From the NCBI GenBank assembly GCA_003562775.1, contig PWTU01000501.1, positions 1 to 55,805 of the forward strand: a DNA stretch of 55,805 nucleotides, read 5' to 3'. Positions 1 to 10,468 of the stretch are shown here, in pieces. The position numbers and the translations under genes are program-made. The notes under the pieces were generated by a model that was not told the DNA's origin, did not search any database, and saw only the letters and a list, made by a program, of their open reading frames with translations. How positions within the stretch are numbered: position 1 is the first letter of the stretch; each line of letters begins with the position of its first letter. Source of the DNA: Ignavibacteriales bacterium. GTDB taxonomy: Bacteria > Bacteroidota > Ignavibacteria > T3Sed10-11.

Positions 1-1400
1 CCTTCATCGCTGTCATAGGGGAGACCACGGGCCATTAAAAGTGCGCCGAGATTTGCGTAGCCGAGTCCGAGCGGGCGATAGTCGTGTGAGTTCTTTTCGA
101 TTTTCTCGGTGGGGTAGCTGGCATTACCGACGATGATTTCCATTGCGGTGATAACAATATCTACCGCTTTTTTAAATCGTTCGATATCGAATTCGCCGTC
201 CTGCCGGCGAAACTTCATAAGATTGAGCGAGCCGAGATTGCAGGACGAATTATCAAGGAACATATATTCACTGCACGGATTCGATGCGTTAATCGGTGCG
301 GTATTCGGGCAGGTATGCCAGTTATTAACGGTTGTATGGAACTGCATCCCCGGGTCGCCGCAAATCCATGCAGACTCTACAATTTCGTTCATAAGATCGC
401 GTGCTCTATAGGTATCGACCGGTTTGCCGTTCCGAACGGTTTTCGTTGTCCACTCTTTATCTTCGAGAATTGCGCGCATAAAATCGTCGGTTACCCGTAC
501 CGAGTGATTTGCATTTTGATAGGCAACGGAATCATACGCGCCGCCGGGAACATTAAACCCCGGGTCGTACCCGGATTCGATCAACGCCCATGCTTTTTTT
601 TCTTCATCGGCTTTGCAGTTTATAAAATCCCTGATGTCAGGATGATCGGCGTTTAATATAACCATCTTTGCAGCGCGTCGTGTTTTACCACCCGATTTTA
701 TAACACCGGCGAATGCATCATAACCTTTCATAAACGAAACGGGACCCGATGCGGTGCCGCCGCCTGAGAGTTTTTCTTTTGAAGACCGAAGCGTAGATAG
801 ATTCGATCCGGTTCCCGACCCCCATTTAAATAACCGGCCTTCCGTGCGGGCAAGCTCAAGGATAGATTCCATTGTATCGTCTACCGAGTTGATGAAGCAG
901 GCAGAACATTGCGGTTTCTCTTCGATCCCGCAGTTAAACCAGACCGGGCTGTTAAATGAATAGTGCTGATGAACCAACAAATAACATAATTCATGGTAGA
1001 ATGCTTCCGCATCTTCATCGGTATTAAAGTAATCGCCCTGCTTACCCCATTCAGTAATGGTACGAGCAACGCGATCGACGAGCTGACGAACACTTGTTTC
1101 ACGTTCCGGCGTCCCGAGTTGACCGTGGAAATATTTTGAAACAACGACATTGGTTGCAGTCATCGACCATGACTTTGGAACCTCTACATCCTTTTGTTCG
1201 AATATGATTTCACTGCGCTCGTTTGTAATTGAGGCGGTTCGATACTCCCATTCCATCTCGTCAAAAGGATGTTTTCCTTTTTTTGTAAAATACCGTTGGA
1301 TGGTTAAGCCAACCCCTTTACGGTTACTCTCGAGACGGTCGACAGTGCTCTGATCGGTCCTATCCGATACGGTGCGGGTGGTATTTTTGGTGTTCCCCAT
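1..1400 (-). CDS. nrdJ: Vitamin B12-dependent (class II) ribonucleotide reductase, N-terminal part; truncated by window start
   Basis: Open minus-strand frame from ATG at 1400 to the window edge: MGNTKNTTRTVSDRTDQ...HPFDEMEWEYRTASI...SFNSPVWFNCG...PQCSACFINSVDD...KWGSGTGSNLSTLRSS...SNPCSEYMFLDNSSCNLGSLNL; class II RNR motifs. Absent from the ORF track because it has no stop in the window. Confidence 0.93.
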   Translation of the reverse strand, partial: MGNTKNTTRTVSDRTDQSTVDRLESNRKGVGLTIQRYFTKKGKHPFDEMEWEYRTASITNERSEIIFEQKDVEVPKSWSMTATNVVVSKYFHGQLGTPERETSVRQLVDRVARTITEWGKQGDYFNTDEDAEAFYHELCYLLVHQHYSFNSPVWFNCGIEEKPQCSACFINSVDDTMESILELARTEGRLFKWGSGTGSNLSTLRSSKEKLSGGGTASGPVSFMKGYDAFAGVIKSGGKTRRAAKMVILNADHPDIRDFINCKADEEKKAWALIESGYDPGFNVPGGAYDSVAYQNANHSVRVTDDFMRAILEDKEWTTKTVRNGKPVDTYRARDLMNEIVESAWICGDPGMQFHTTVNNWHTCPNTAPINASNPCSEYMFLDNSSCNLGSLNLMKFRRQDGEFDIERFKKAVDIVITAMEIIVGNASYPTEKIEKNSHDYRPLGLGYANLGALLMARGLPYDSDE

Positions 1401-1532
1401 AAGAAAAGCCCTCCGGTTATGTTATCAATGAGTAATTATGATCGTCGGGAATTACTAAATTGTGTTTTTGGTTCATTTTTGAGGATTTTTTTATTTTTAC
1501 TTTCCGATAACAATGTTAGACATAGGACTTTG

Positions 1533-1561
1533 AGTATATATATTTTTTAAATAGGAGTCAA
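1533..1561 (-). promoter_or_regulatory. Candidate sigma70-like promoter for nrdJ
   Basis: Minus strand TTGACT - 17 nt - TATACT. Confidence 0.55.
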
Positions 1562-1835
1562 GAGTTTTTTAAAAAATTTTTCCACATTTTATTAACTCAT
1601 ATACAGGTATGCAAGTTCCTTGAGAAAAAAAATAATCAAATTGATGTAACCCCTTTATTCGTTTATACTTAGGCAAAAATCTAATATTTTCATGTTTTCA
1701 AAGAAATTATCGAAGTCTGAAATTAAAAAGTTGCAGGATGGAACATTTCCCGGCTGTATCACGTCACAAAAGAGTTCACCTGTTTGTTATACGTTTATGA
1801 TGTTAATTTTTATCGGGGAAAAATCTTAATTTCTC

Positions 1836-1864
1836 TTGATTTATAAAAATTCTCGTATTAAATT
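1836..1864 (+). promoter_or_regulatory. Candidate sigma70-like promoter for the TPR-TonB operon
   Basis: TTGATT - 17 nt - TAAATT, about 60 nt upstream of the 1924 start. Confidence 0.4.
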
Positions 1865-1923
1865 TAAACAGGTTATATTATCCGTCTAAGAAAAAACTTT
1901 AAGTACTGACGAAGGAGCGTAAT

Positions 1924-4900
1924 ATGCAATGGAGGGCTGTTCTATCCCTTCTACTCTGTCTGATATTTCTCATTCCTGTATTAGCACAAACCGATAGGCG
2001 TTCAATTGAAGAAGAGCAGGATTATGCATTTGCGGTAGGTTTGTTCAGGGATAGAATGTATCGAATGGCGCATGACGAGTTCAGAAAATTTGTGCGGAAT
2101 TACCCGAACAGTGCCAAGGTGATGAATGCACGATATCTTTCTATCGAGTCGTTATTTTTTCTCGAGAACTACAGCGAAGCAGAACGACAATATTCCCAAT
2201 TTATAAGAGATTATCCAAATAGTCCATATCTTGCCGATGCCTATTTCCGGCTTGGTGAAATAGCATTCCGTGATGACCGTTACCGCGTTGCGATTAGTGC
2301 ATTCCGGACCGTCCTTGAATCCGAACCATCAGAAGACCTGGCAGGAGAAGCTGCATATTGGATCGGTGAATCATATTTAAAAACCGAGGACTACGATAAT
2401 GCGCTTCGCTTTTATCAAATGACTTATGAACATTTTCCGCAAAGCCGTTTACGGGACTATGCGCTTTACTCGATGGGATGGGTGAATGAACGACGAAACA
2501 GGCATGCACTTGCGATTGAATCATATCAAAGATTATTGAGAGAATTTCCCGACAGCCCGTTATATTCCGCCGCATTTGTTCGGGTTGGAGAAAATTATTT
2601 CAACATTCAGGATTACAATCAATCTATTAATTGGTTAAAAGATTCACTTGAAAAGATTACCGACGATCAAAAGCGAGCGGAAGCGGAATACCTTATCGGT
2701 GAATCTTACTACAAACTCGGAAATTACGATGAAGCCCGTGCTGTTTACGAATCATTTCTCACCAGCTACGGAAACCACTGGCTTGCCCGTGAGGTTCGGT
2801 ATGCGCTGGGATGGACATTTGTTGAACTGAGGGATTATGCAAAAGCGGCGGAAGCATTCGAACCACTTATCCGGGGTGATGACGACATAGCAAAAGCTGC
2901 GTCGCTGCGCTACGGTCTGACCTTGAAATATTCAAACAGGCGCGATCGTGCGCGGGAAATACTGCAGCAAACCGCTGCTCGATTTCCGGATTCCCGGTAT
3001 GCTGCAGAAGCGAAGTATGAATTGGGCATGATTTATTATGAGGACAAAGATTACGAAGAAGCTAAGAACGCATTCGAGATAGTCTCGACGAGGTATAGTG
3101 AAAGCAGCATACTGCCGCAGGCAACGCGTATGCTCGGTGAATCGTATATTGCTTTGGGCGATTATCAATCCGCACGTACTGCGTTTGCATCGATAGCCGT
3201 GATGTCGGGCATAACGGATGAACTCAAAAGTGAAGCGATGTATCAGGAAGCGTGGACGCTCTACCGGCAACAACAGTTCCGGCAAGCGGTCGAAAAATTC
3301 GATCCATTCCTTCAGGCATTCCCGAATCATGCGAGAGCCATTGATGCCAATTTCTGGTTAGGTGAATCGCATTATCAGCTTGAAAATTACCGTGAAGCGG
3401 TTTCGAGATATCAGCAGGTAACCGCGGCCGGCACCCAACATCCACGGTACCGTGAGGGATTGTACGGATTAGGTTGGGCGAATTTACGTGCCCAAAGATT
3501 TAATGAAGCTGCTGCGGCGTTCGATGAGTTTGTACGACGGTACCCGCGGTCTGAGTATATCGTTGATGTGCGTCTGCGGCTTGCCGACAGCTACATGGCC
3601 CTCGGTAGATATGTCGAAGCCGTATCCAATTATAGAAGCGTTGTTCAAAACCATCCCGATACACAGGAAATCGATTATGCTCAATTTCAACTCGGACAGG
3701 CGTTGTACCGTTCGGGAAATCGACAGGAAGCGCGAAATGAATTCCGCAGACTTGTGGAAAATAAACCCAATTCCGACTTAGCTCCCGAAGCACAATATGC
3801 GATCGGATGGACTTTTTTCCAGGCGCAGGATTATGATCGCGCGATCGAAGAATTACGGAGAACGATCGACCTGTTTCCCGGAAGAGTCATCGTGCCGAGG
3901 GCGCATTACAGTATCGGCGATGCATATTACAACAAAGGTCAATACGACGAAGCAATACGGGCATACAGACAGGTACTTGAACGTCATCCGCGCAGTCAAT
4001 ACGTTCCCGATGCTATTACCGGAATTCAATATTCATACACAATGCAAAACAATATGCAGGGTGCTATCAATGTGATCGACGATTTCCTGCGTCAGAATCC
4101 GGGTAGTGAGATGGCAGACCGGCTGATGTTCAAAAAGGGAGACCTCTATTTCAGTCAACAGGAATTTCGCGATGCGATCACGGAGTGGCGGAATTTTATA
4201 AACCGGTATTCCAACAGCGAGCTCGTGCCGGATGCACACTACTGGATCGGTCGCGCTAATCTGATGCTCGTAAACAATAATGAGGCGCTGCAGGCATTCA
4301 ATACCGTGATAAATAATTTTGCGAATAGTTCCGTTGCTCCGAAGGCGTTGTTCGAGATCGGCAGCGTTCACTTGAGTCGGGGGGCATATAATGAAGCGAT
4401 AGCGGCATTCGATCGGCTTGAGCGTAACTACGGCGCCTCGGATCCGGCTATTGAAGGCGCGTATAAAAAAGGAATGGCTCTTAAAGGGATGAACAGAAAC
4501 GAAGATGCACGGATGCAATTTGAGAAAGTTAGGAATGAACATCCCGATTCACGATTTGCATATCTCGGCACTACCGGTATTGCCCGAATTTTGCAGCAGG
4601 AGGGGGCCGTTGCCGAAGCTATACAAATGCTGCGCACCGTCGTATCGGCGCGCTCGGATGATGTCGGCGCAGAAGCTCAATATCTGATTGGAAGGTATGA
4701 GTTACAACGCGGTAATTATCAGGATGCGATCACTCAGCTATTACGCGTGCGTTATGTATTTCCGGGCGCCACGGAATGGGTAGCTCGTTCATACCTCGGT
4801 TTGGGTGAAGCATACGAAGCGACAAACCAAACCGCACGTGCCCGCGAAGCATATCAAACGCTTATTCAACAACACCAGGAAACCGAATTTGCACGTGAAG

Positions 4901-4935
4901 CAGAGACGAAATTGCGGAGGCTTGGAAGTTCATGA
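1924..4935 (+). CDS. Large tetratricopeptide (Tol-Pal/YbgF-like) repeat protein, exported
   Basis: 1003 aa, signal peptide (LLLCLIFLIPVLAQT), many reiterated units such as GESYYKLGNYDEARAVYESFLTSY. Confidence 0.9.
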   Translation: MQWRAVLSLLLCLIFLIPVLAQTDRRSIEEEQDYAFAVGLFRDRMYRMAHDEFRKFVRNYPNSAKVMNARYLSIESLFFLENYSEAERQYSQFIRDYPNSPYLADAYFRLGEIAFRDDRYRVAISAFRTVLESEPSEDLAGEAAYWIGESYLKTEDYDNALRFYQMTYEHFPQSRLRDYALYSMGWVNERRNRHALAIESYQRLLREFPDSPLYSAAFVRVGENYFNIQDYNQSINWLKDSLEKITDDQKRAEAEYLIGESYYKLGNYDEARAVYESFLTSYGNHWLAREVRYALGWTFVELRDYAKAAEAFEPLIRGDDDIAKAASLRYGLTLKYSNRRDRAREILQQTAARFPDSRYAAEAKYELGMIYYEDKDYEEAKNAFEIVSTRYSESSILPQATRMLGESYIALGDYQSARTAFASIAVMSGITDELKSEAMYQEAWTLYRQQQFRQAVEKFDPFLQAFPNHARAIDANFWLGESHYQLENYREAVSRYQQVTAAGTQHPRYREGLYGLGWANLRAQRFNEAAAAFDEFVRRYPRSEYIVDVRLRLADSYMALGRYVEAVSNYRSVVQNHPDTQEIDYAQFQLGQALYRSGNRQEARNEFRRLVENKPNSDLAPEAQYAIGWTFFQAQDYDRAIEELRRTIDLFPGRVIVPRAHYSIGDAYYNKGQYDEAIRAYRQVLERHPRSQYVPDAITGIQYSYTMQNNMQGAINVIDDFLRQNPGSEMADRLMFKKGDLYFSQQEFRDAITEWRNFINRYSNSELVPDAHYWIGRANLMLVNNNEALQAFNTVINNFANSSVAPKALFEIGSVHLSRGAYNEAIAAFDRLERNYGASDPAIEGAYKKGMALKGMNRNEDARMQFEKVRNEHPDSRFAYLGTTGIARILQQEGAVAEAIQMLRTVVSARSDDVGAEAQYLIGRYELQRGNYQDAITQLLRVRYVFPGATEWVARSYLGLGEAYEATNQTARAREAYQTLIQQHQETEFAREAETKLRRLGSS

Positions 4936-6746
4936 GAATGATTTTTGTAATATTCACAGTTTTTATACTATTGGTATCTAATGATGCCCCGGCACAGGAA
5001 CAGGAGCGTCCGGTGCCGCCGCCGAGAGAACCACAAGTTCCGGCGACAGATAGAATCGAACGGGAAGAACCGCAGCGCGAACGCTTACCCGAATTTGAAT
5101 TGCCCGAATATATAATTACCGGACGGGCGGTTTTCAGATTACCTTATGTCCAGAAACCGAAATTCAGCGAGCAAAATGTTTACATAGCAGAAGTATCCGA
5201 AACGATGACCGGTGTAGACCGCGGCATCGATACCTCGCCGATAGATGTTCCGACAAAATCCTTCGGTGAATTTACCGATATCCCTTCTATGCAACACGGT
5301 CAGGTAAGGATCGGATTCGGTCTATTCAATACACCGGTGTTCTCCGGATGGACAAATTTAAGAACCGCTGCCTGGGATGTCTCGGGACGTTTATCTTATA
5401 TGAATACCGAAGGATATGAACCATTTGCGAAGGGATACGACGTCGACGGATCCTTCCAGTTTGGCTACCGCATTCCTCAGAATGCACCGGCGTTTTTCCG
5501 CGGCGGACGTCCGTATCTCGCAATCGGTTTTGAGGGATTTAAATACGGATTATTCACCTCGATGGTAGCCGATACCTCACAACCCGTTAATGGATTTCCA
5601 ATGATCCCCGGTGGAACGGATTTACGGGACCGAACCTTCCGATCCAATTTATCTGAAATCGGTTTTCAATCGGGACCGGATGCGCCGTTTGATTATGATT
5701 TATCATTCGCCTGGAGGGGATCGACTATCGAAGACGAACGAGGTCCTGTTCCGCAATTAAATGATGATGAATTACAACTACGTTTATCCACACTCGGGTA
5801 TATTGGTCCGGTGCGATTTCGATCCGATATCAACTATATAGCTAATAATCTCGATTTTGAGATTGATAGATCAATCAACGACCCTCGTTTCTTCAAGGGT
5901 TCAGTGAAAGCATTATTCCCGGTATTGAGCAATTTTTTATCGATAGAGTTGGGCGGCAGCTATTATTCTTTCAATGACACGCATTCCGATTCTGAAACAT
6001 CGGTAAAGCCATTTGTTGAAATGCGCGTTATGCCGGGGAGAACTTTAACACTTTACGGTCGTTTTGCACCGGAGATTATTCATCGCTCATTGTATTCGCT
6101 GCAAACGTCTCATCCGTATATATCTTGGGGTGATGTGGTTTTTACGTTTCCTCCGGTCACACATGAATTTGCTATAGTGCCAACGGATGAGAAAATTAAT
6201 GTAACTGCGGGAACCGAGTACACACCTCACCGGCGATTAACGGTGAATGCCTTCGCGCAGTATCGTGAAATAGATGCGTATCCGGGATTTCATTTAACAG
6301 ATCATTACGGCACAAACCCGATAACATATTTGGGAACATCAACGTTGTTCTCTGTTAATGCCGATATCCGTTATGCGATAAGCGACCGCGATATTATTAC
6401 AACGCAAACGACTCTTAATTACTCGAAAAATGATTTCTTTGACAAAACGGTCCCGTATATTGCCCCGGTTGAAATTGCCGCGATGTATACTCGCGATTTC
6501 CCGTTTGGTTTGAGAGCGACTGCAGGATTCGAGTATCTCTCTGCACGCCGTGCTTCGTATCTTGGCAGCAGTCCGGAATCTCATCGCACATTAGTCAATC
6601 TCAGTCTTGACCTTCAATATCAATTTCATAATATTATGGGTATGTACATAAAACTTGATAATATATTGGATCAATCGTATGAAAGGTACTATACATATCC
6701 GGCGAGACCGTTTTACATTGAAGGCGGTATACAGATATCATTTTAA
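4932..6746 (+). CDS. TonB-dependent-receptor-like outer-membrane beta-barrel, apparently without a classical plug
   Basis: 604 aa; overlaps the upstream stop (ATGA); LPEYIITGRAVF near N-terminus; barrel-like strands; C-terminus LDNILDQSYERYYTYPARPFYIEGGIQISF. Confidence 0.72.
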   Translation: MRMIFVIFTVFILLVSNDAPAQEQERPVPPPREPQVPATDRIEREEPQRERLPEFELPEYIITGRAVFRLPYVQKPKFSEQNVYIAEVSETMTGVDRGIDTSPIDVPTKSFGEFTDIPSMQHGQVRIGFGLFNTPVFSGWTNLRTAAWDVSGRLSYMNTEGYEPFAKGYDVDGSFQFGYRIPQNAPAFFRGGRPYLAIGFEGFKYGLFTSMVADTSQPVNGFPMIPGGTDLRDRTFRSNLSEIGFQSGPDAPFDYDLSFAWRGSTIEDERGPVPQLNDDELQLRLSTLGYIGPVRFRSDINYIANNLDFEIDRSINDPRFFKGSVKALFPVLSNFLSIELGGSYYSFNDTHSDSETSVKPFVEMRVMPGRTLTLYGRFAPEIIHRSLYSLQTSHPYISWGDVVFTFPPVTHEFAIVPTDEKINVTAGTEYTPHRRLTVNAFAQYREIDAYPGFHLTDHYGTNPITYLGTSTLFSVNADIRYAISDRDIITTQTTLNYSKNDFFDKTVPYIAPVEIAAMYTRDFPFGLRATAGFEYLSARRASYLGSSPESHRTLVNLSLDLQYQFHNIMGMYIKLDNILDQSYERYYTYPARPFYIEGGIQISF

Positions 6747-6774
6747 AATCATTCAATAACTGGAGGGAATAATA

Positions 6775-7428
6775 ATGCCCGATCTCAATTTAAAAGATGA
6801 AGAAGAGTTTTCGGATGAGAATCAGAACTATGAGAAGAAGCCCCGTAAGGCGCGATTCCATGGAAGCGGCAGAGGAGGGGGGAACACGGATAAAATCCTA
6901 ATAATCGCGACGATTGTGATATTGCTTATTCTCGGCGCGGTGATGTTGAACCAGTTCGGTGTTGTTAATCTGTGGGGAACAGGCGATACACGGGTAACGG
7001 TTGCATTACCTCCGCTCGAAGATGAAGTCGTCGAACCGGTCCCGGAACCGCGAGAACCGACATTAACGCCGGCGCCGGAAATAAGAGAACCCGAACCGGA
7101 AGATCCACCGCGTCAGGAACCGGCGACTCGCCCGGCTCGTGAGCCGGAACCCGAACGCGAGACTCCACGGGAAATCCGGCCCTCCGGTACAGGTCAATAT
7201 TCCGTGCAGGTGTCATCATGGAGAAGCAGGCAAAATGCCGATCGGCAAGCTCAACAATTAAGAGATGTGGGAAAAGATGCGTTCGTATCACAGGGTACGG
7301 TAAACGGAACGACATGGTACCGTGTTCAAATAGGACGCTATCAGACAATAGAAGAAGCGGAAAGAGCCGCAGAAAATTTCCAGCTTGTACTTGAGGCAGG
7401 TTGGGTGGTTGTTCGAATTGATAATTAA
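6775..7428 (+). CDS. SPOR-domain membrane protein
   Basis: 217 aa; one TM helix, Pro/Glu-rich linker, C-terminal SPOR domain (YSVQVSSWRSRQNADRQAQQLRDVGKDAFVSQGTVNGTTWYRVQIGRY). Confidence 0.88.
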   Translation: MPDLNLKDEEEFSDENQNYEKKPRKARFHGSGRGGGNTDKILIIATIVILLILGAVMLNQFGVVNLWGTGDTRVTVALPPLEDEVVEPVPEPREPTLTPAPEIREPEPEDPPRQEPATRPAREPEPERETPREIRPSGTGQYSVQVSSWRSRQNADRQAQQLRDVGKDAFVSQGTVNGTTWYRVQIGRYQTIEEAERAAENFQLVLEAGWVVVRIDN

Positions 7429-7467
7429 TGTTTACTAAAGCTGGGAATAATATTTAAAGGAGTTATT

Positions 7468-8175
7468 ATGGATTATCTTTCGATAGTTGCACGCGGCGGT
7501 TGGTTGATGCTGCCGATTTTTATTTGTTCTTTAATTGCGGTTTTTATTATTATTGAGCGCTTTCTTGTTTTGCGCCGTGCTCGTATGGATGTGGGACAAT
7601 TTATGCTCAAAATTAAAAGCATTTTACACCGGGGAGATGTGGAAGGCGTCAGAAGTTTTTGTTCTCAAAAAGAATCACCGCTTGCACACATATTGAAAAA
7701 AGCCATCTCAAAGTACGAAGAGGGGTGGGATAAGGTGCGTGAAGCAATTGAGAATCAGGGCAAGATAGAAATATATAATCTTGAGAAGCGCCTCAACATT
7801 CTCGCAACCGTTGCGGGCATCGCTCCTCTAATCGGTTTTCTCGGAACGGTGACCGGGATGATTCTTGCTTTTATGCGGATTGAAAGTCTGGGTGGAAATG
7901 TAAATCCTTCCGATCTTGCCGGCGGTATATGGCAGGCATTGCTGACAACGGCATTCGGCCTATCGGTCGGTATTATTGCGTATGGTTTTTATAATTATTT
8001 CGTTACCCGTGTTGCCCGGTTTGTTCATGAACTTGAGATGACTTCAACCGAGTTTCTTGAAATATTAAAAGGCGGAGGCGACCGGCGCCGGAGTGGAGAG
8101 CAACAGCGCGGTCAACGACAAGCGTCGAGAACGGTATATGAAGAGGATTATTTTAAAGAAAAAGAGGGATCGTGA
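7468..8175 (+). CDS. MotA/TolQ/ExbB proton channel family protein
   Basis: 235 aa; VAGIAPLIGFLGTVTGMILAF and LLTTAFGLSVGIIAYGFYNYF. Confidence 0.93.
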   Translation: MDYLSIVARGGWLMLPIFICSLIAVFIIIERFLVLRRARMDVGQFMLKIKSILHRGDVEGVRSFCSQKESPLAHILKKAISKYEEGWDKVREAIENQGKIEIYNLEKRLNILATVAGIAPLIGFLGTVTGMILAFMRIESLGGNVNPSDLAGGIWQALLTTAFGLSVGIIAYGFYNYFVTRVARFVHELEMTSTEFLEILKGGGDRRRSGEQQRGQRQASRTVYEEDYFKEKEGS

Positions 8176-8579
8176 TGAAGTTCAAAACTGAAAATAAATT
8201 ACTTGCAATGTTCAGTTATGCATCGCTGACCGACATTGTGTTCTTACTTCTGATATTTTTCCTGCTCTCTTCGTCGTTTGTTATTCAGCCGGGAATTAAG
8301 GTACAACTCCCGCATGCAGAAACAGGAGAGCCGCAGACGGAACGCCAGGTGATCATAACGGTAACCGAGGCCGGCGATATATTTTTCAATAACGAGCAGA
8401 TATCAATCGGTGATCTGGGAGCGCGAATGCTTCCGGTGATGGAACGCGACCCCGATAATGTTGTTATAATACAGGCAGACCGCACGGTGAGTTTACAAAA
8501 TACAATAGAAGTTATCGACATCGCCAAAGCGGTCGGGGCGACCCGGTTTAATATTGCAACCGAACCTTTGAGACGATAG
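8172..8579 (+). CDS. ExbD/TolR family biopolymer transport protein
   Basis: 135 aa; SLTDIVFLLLIFFLLSSSFV and periplasmic ExbD domain; overlaps exbB stop. Confidence 0.92.
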   Translation: MMKFKTENKLLAMFSYASLTDIVFLLLIFFLLSSSFVIQPGIKVQLPHAETGEPQTERQVIITVTEAGDIFFNNEQISIGDLGARMLPVMERDPDNVVIIQADRTVSLQNTIEVIDIAKAVGATRFNIATEPLRR

Positions 8580-8589
8580 GAGGTTTTCT

Positions 8590-9375
8590 GTGGAGAAAGA
8601 TAAATTAAATGGGTGGATCGGAACTATAGTGATTCACGGCATTCTTATAGTGTTGTTCGCGATAATGCGTGTATCGTTGGATGCAGAATTGCCCGAATTT
8701 GTGGAGGTGTCGTGGGGAACTATGGCGCAGCAGCAACCGGCCCGTGCACAGCAGCCGCCCGAGGTAACGCGCGCCGAAAGGCAGCCGGTCGTCGCTGAAC
8801 GCCGTGAAGCGCCCGCGGTTCAACGGCCGGTCGATTTGCCGGAACGCAGGGAATTGCAACAGGACGATGATATAATTCGACTGCCTGAACGAGATCGTGT
8901 GGATGTGGCACAACGGATAGCGGATGATAGTGAGCAGACGGAAGAGGAGATGCGTGTCCACCGGGAACGGGATGCCGGCGCTATTCTCGGAGAACGTGAA
9001 AGGTTCCAATTTCCGATGCCGGAGGATGTACGGGACGATTCACGTGTTGCAGCCGGGACATCACCCGACAGACGGGAAACGGACAGTGATATATCGTATG
9101 CACTTGAGTGGGTAGGCGATGTTACAAGAAAAAAAGTAAGCGGCACCCTTCCCGAGTATCCGCCGGGAGTAAACGTCGAAGCGGTTATCCGGTTACGGGC
9201 GACAGTATTTCCGGACGGTACAATAAAGTCAGTACATCCCGTGCAGCGCGGTAACCCACGGCTCGAAGAAACCGCACAGGCGGCTGTGCGATATTGGCGA
9301 TTTGAACCGCTCAGCAGAACACAACCACAGGTTGAACAGGATTGTTTTATCACATTTCATTTCACGCTGCAGTAA
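8590..9375 (+). CDS. TonB family protein
   Basis: 261 aa, GTG start; N-terminal TM, Pro/Arg/Glu-rich linker, C-terminal TonB domain (GVNVEAVIRLRATVFPDGTIKSVHPVQRG...AVRYWRFEPL). Confidence 0.88.
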   Translation: MEKDKLNGWIGTIVIHGILIVLFAIMRVSLDAELPEFVEVSWGTMAQQQPARAQQPPEVTRAERQPVVAERREAPAVQRPVDLPERRELQQDDDIIRLPERDRVDVAQRIADDSEQTEEEMRVHRERDAGAILGERERFQFPMPEDVRDDSRVAAGTSPDRRETDSDISYALEWVGDVTRKKVSGTLPEYPPGVNVEAVIRLRATVFPDGTIKSVHPVQRGNPRLEETAQAAVRYWRFEPLSRTQPQVEQDCFITFHFTLQ

Positions 9376-9392
9376 ATATTTACCGCTCGTTA

Positions 9393-9980
9393 TTATCCAA
9401 ACAGTTTCTCTTCTACAAGCTGGCAGATGATATGTGCAGCAGTGATCTGCCCTTCCTGAATTCGCTGTGTGTCGTCTGACGGTACAACAACGGAATGATT
9501 ACACAGTGAAAGTATCTTACCGCCGTGAGCGCCGAGTAAACCGAGTGTAAGGAGTTTCCGATCATTCGCAAGTTGAACTGCATTAATAATGTTCGGCGAA
9601 TTGCCGCTTGTGCTGATGGCGATCAGAATATCGTTTTCTCTCCCGAGCGCTTCGACGGCGCGGGAAAAAACGTTTTCGTATCCGAGATCGTTCGCACCGG
9701 CTGTGAGATATGAGGTATCGGTTGTCAGAGCAATAGCCGGGAGGGCCGGACGTATTTTTTCCCGGCTGAGCCGTATAACAAATTCAGCGGCGATATGTTG
9801 TGCATCTGCAGCGCTGCCCCCGTTTCCGCAAAGCAGCAGTTTGTTGCCCTTCGAAAAACATGAAGCTATCAACTCCGCAGACTTTACTATATCATCACTA
9901 CACGCGTCGATCATTTTTTTCTTTAGTTCGGCACTTGCAATTAGACTTCTTGTAATTAAATCGCGGTCGGACAAAGACAT
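9393..9980 (-). CDS. gmhA: Phosphoheptose isomerase (SIS domain)
   Basis: 195 aa; LLLCGNGGSAADAQHIAAEFVIRL, DILIAISTSGNSPNIINA. Confidence 0.92.
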   Translation of the reverse strand: MSLSDRDLITRSLIASAELKKKMIDACSDDIVKSAELIASCFSKGNKLLLCGNGGSAADAQHIAAEFVIRLSREKIRPALPAIALTTDTSYLTAGANDLGYENVFSRAVEALGRENDILIAISTSGNSPNIINAVQLANDRKLLTLGLLGAHGGKILSLCNHSVVVPSDDTQRIQEGQITAAHIICQLVEEKLFG

Positions 9981-9985
9981 AGTAT

Positions 9986-10468
9986 TTACCAGATCATTGT
10001 TATGAGAAATAACAGAATTCCAGCATAGATCCCTGCTGCAACATCATCGAGCATAATTCCCCATCCGTTTGGAATTGCTTCGAACTGCCGGGCAGGGGGA
10101 GGTTTTATGATATCGAATATTCTGAATAATAAAAATCCTGCTCCAAGATTGAGCCAGGTGATCGGTACAAACAGCATTGTAATCCACATCCCTACGGCTT
10201 CATCGATGACGACTACCCGGGGATCGTCGCCGTATACCATTTCATATTTTTTTGAAACAAAAACGCCGATGGAGAATCCGATGACGATCATTACCAATAA
10301 AGTGAAAATTGGAATTCCCGGGAAAATGATGAGCGGAATCAGAGCGACTAAGGAACCTGCGGTTCCCGGTGCGACCGGTGAGTAACCGGAGAAAAAAACC
10401 GTTGCGATGCATCTGGTGATGAATGACGGGTCGTTAGTACGGTTCGGTTGTTTTACGGCTGTTGACAT
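9986..10468 (-). CDS. pgpA: Phosphatidylglycerophosphatase A
   Basis: 160 aa; FFSGYSPVAPGTAGSL, DDPRVVVIDEAVGMWI, FRIFDIIKPPPARQFE. Confidence 0.92.
   Translation of the reverse strand: MSTAVKQPNRTNDPSFITRCIATVFFSGYSPVAPGTAGSLVALIPLIIFPGIPIFTLLVMIVIGFSIGVFVSKKYEMVYGDDPRVVVIDEAVGMWITMLFVPITWLNLGAGFLLFRIFDIIKPPPARQFEAIPNGWGIMLDDVAAGIYAGILLFLITMIW

Noticed and set aside
133-1353. ORFs 133-411, 315-656, 754-963 and 1150-1353 on plus and 881-1150 on minus
   Set aside because: They overlap the open nrdJ frame (1-1400, minus), which has clear conserved motifs.
1401-1923. Cobalamin riboswitch or NrdR boxes upstream of the B12-dependent nrdJ
   Set aside because: I found no B12-box-like or convincing paired NrdR-box sequence, only a sigma70-like promoter.
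2932-4637. Several minus-strand ORFs (e.g. 2932-3330, 4033-4542, 4428-4637) over the TPR gene
   Set aside because: Antisense shadows of a repetitive coding sequence, no recognisable domains.
8605-9353. Minus-strand ORFs 8605-9009 and 8820-9353 over tonB
   Set aside because: Ser/Arg-rich shadows of the Pro/Glu/Arg-rich TonB linker.
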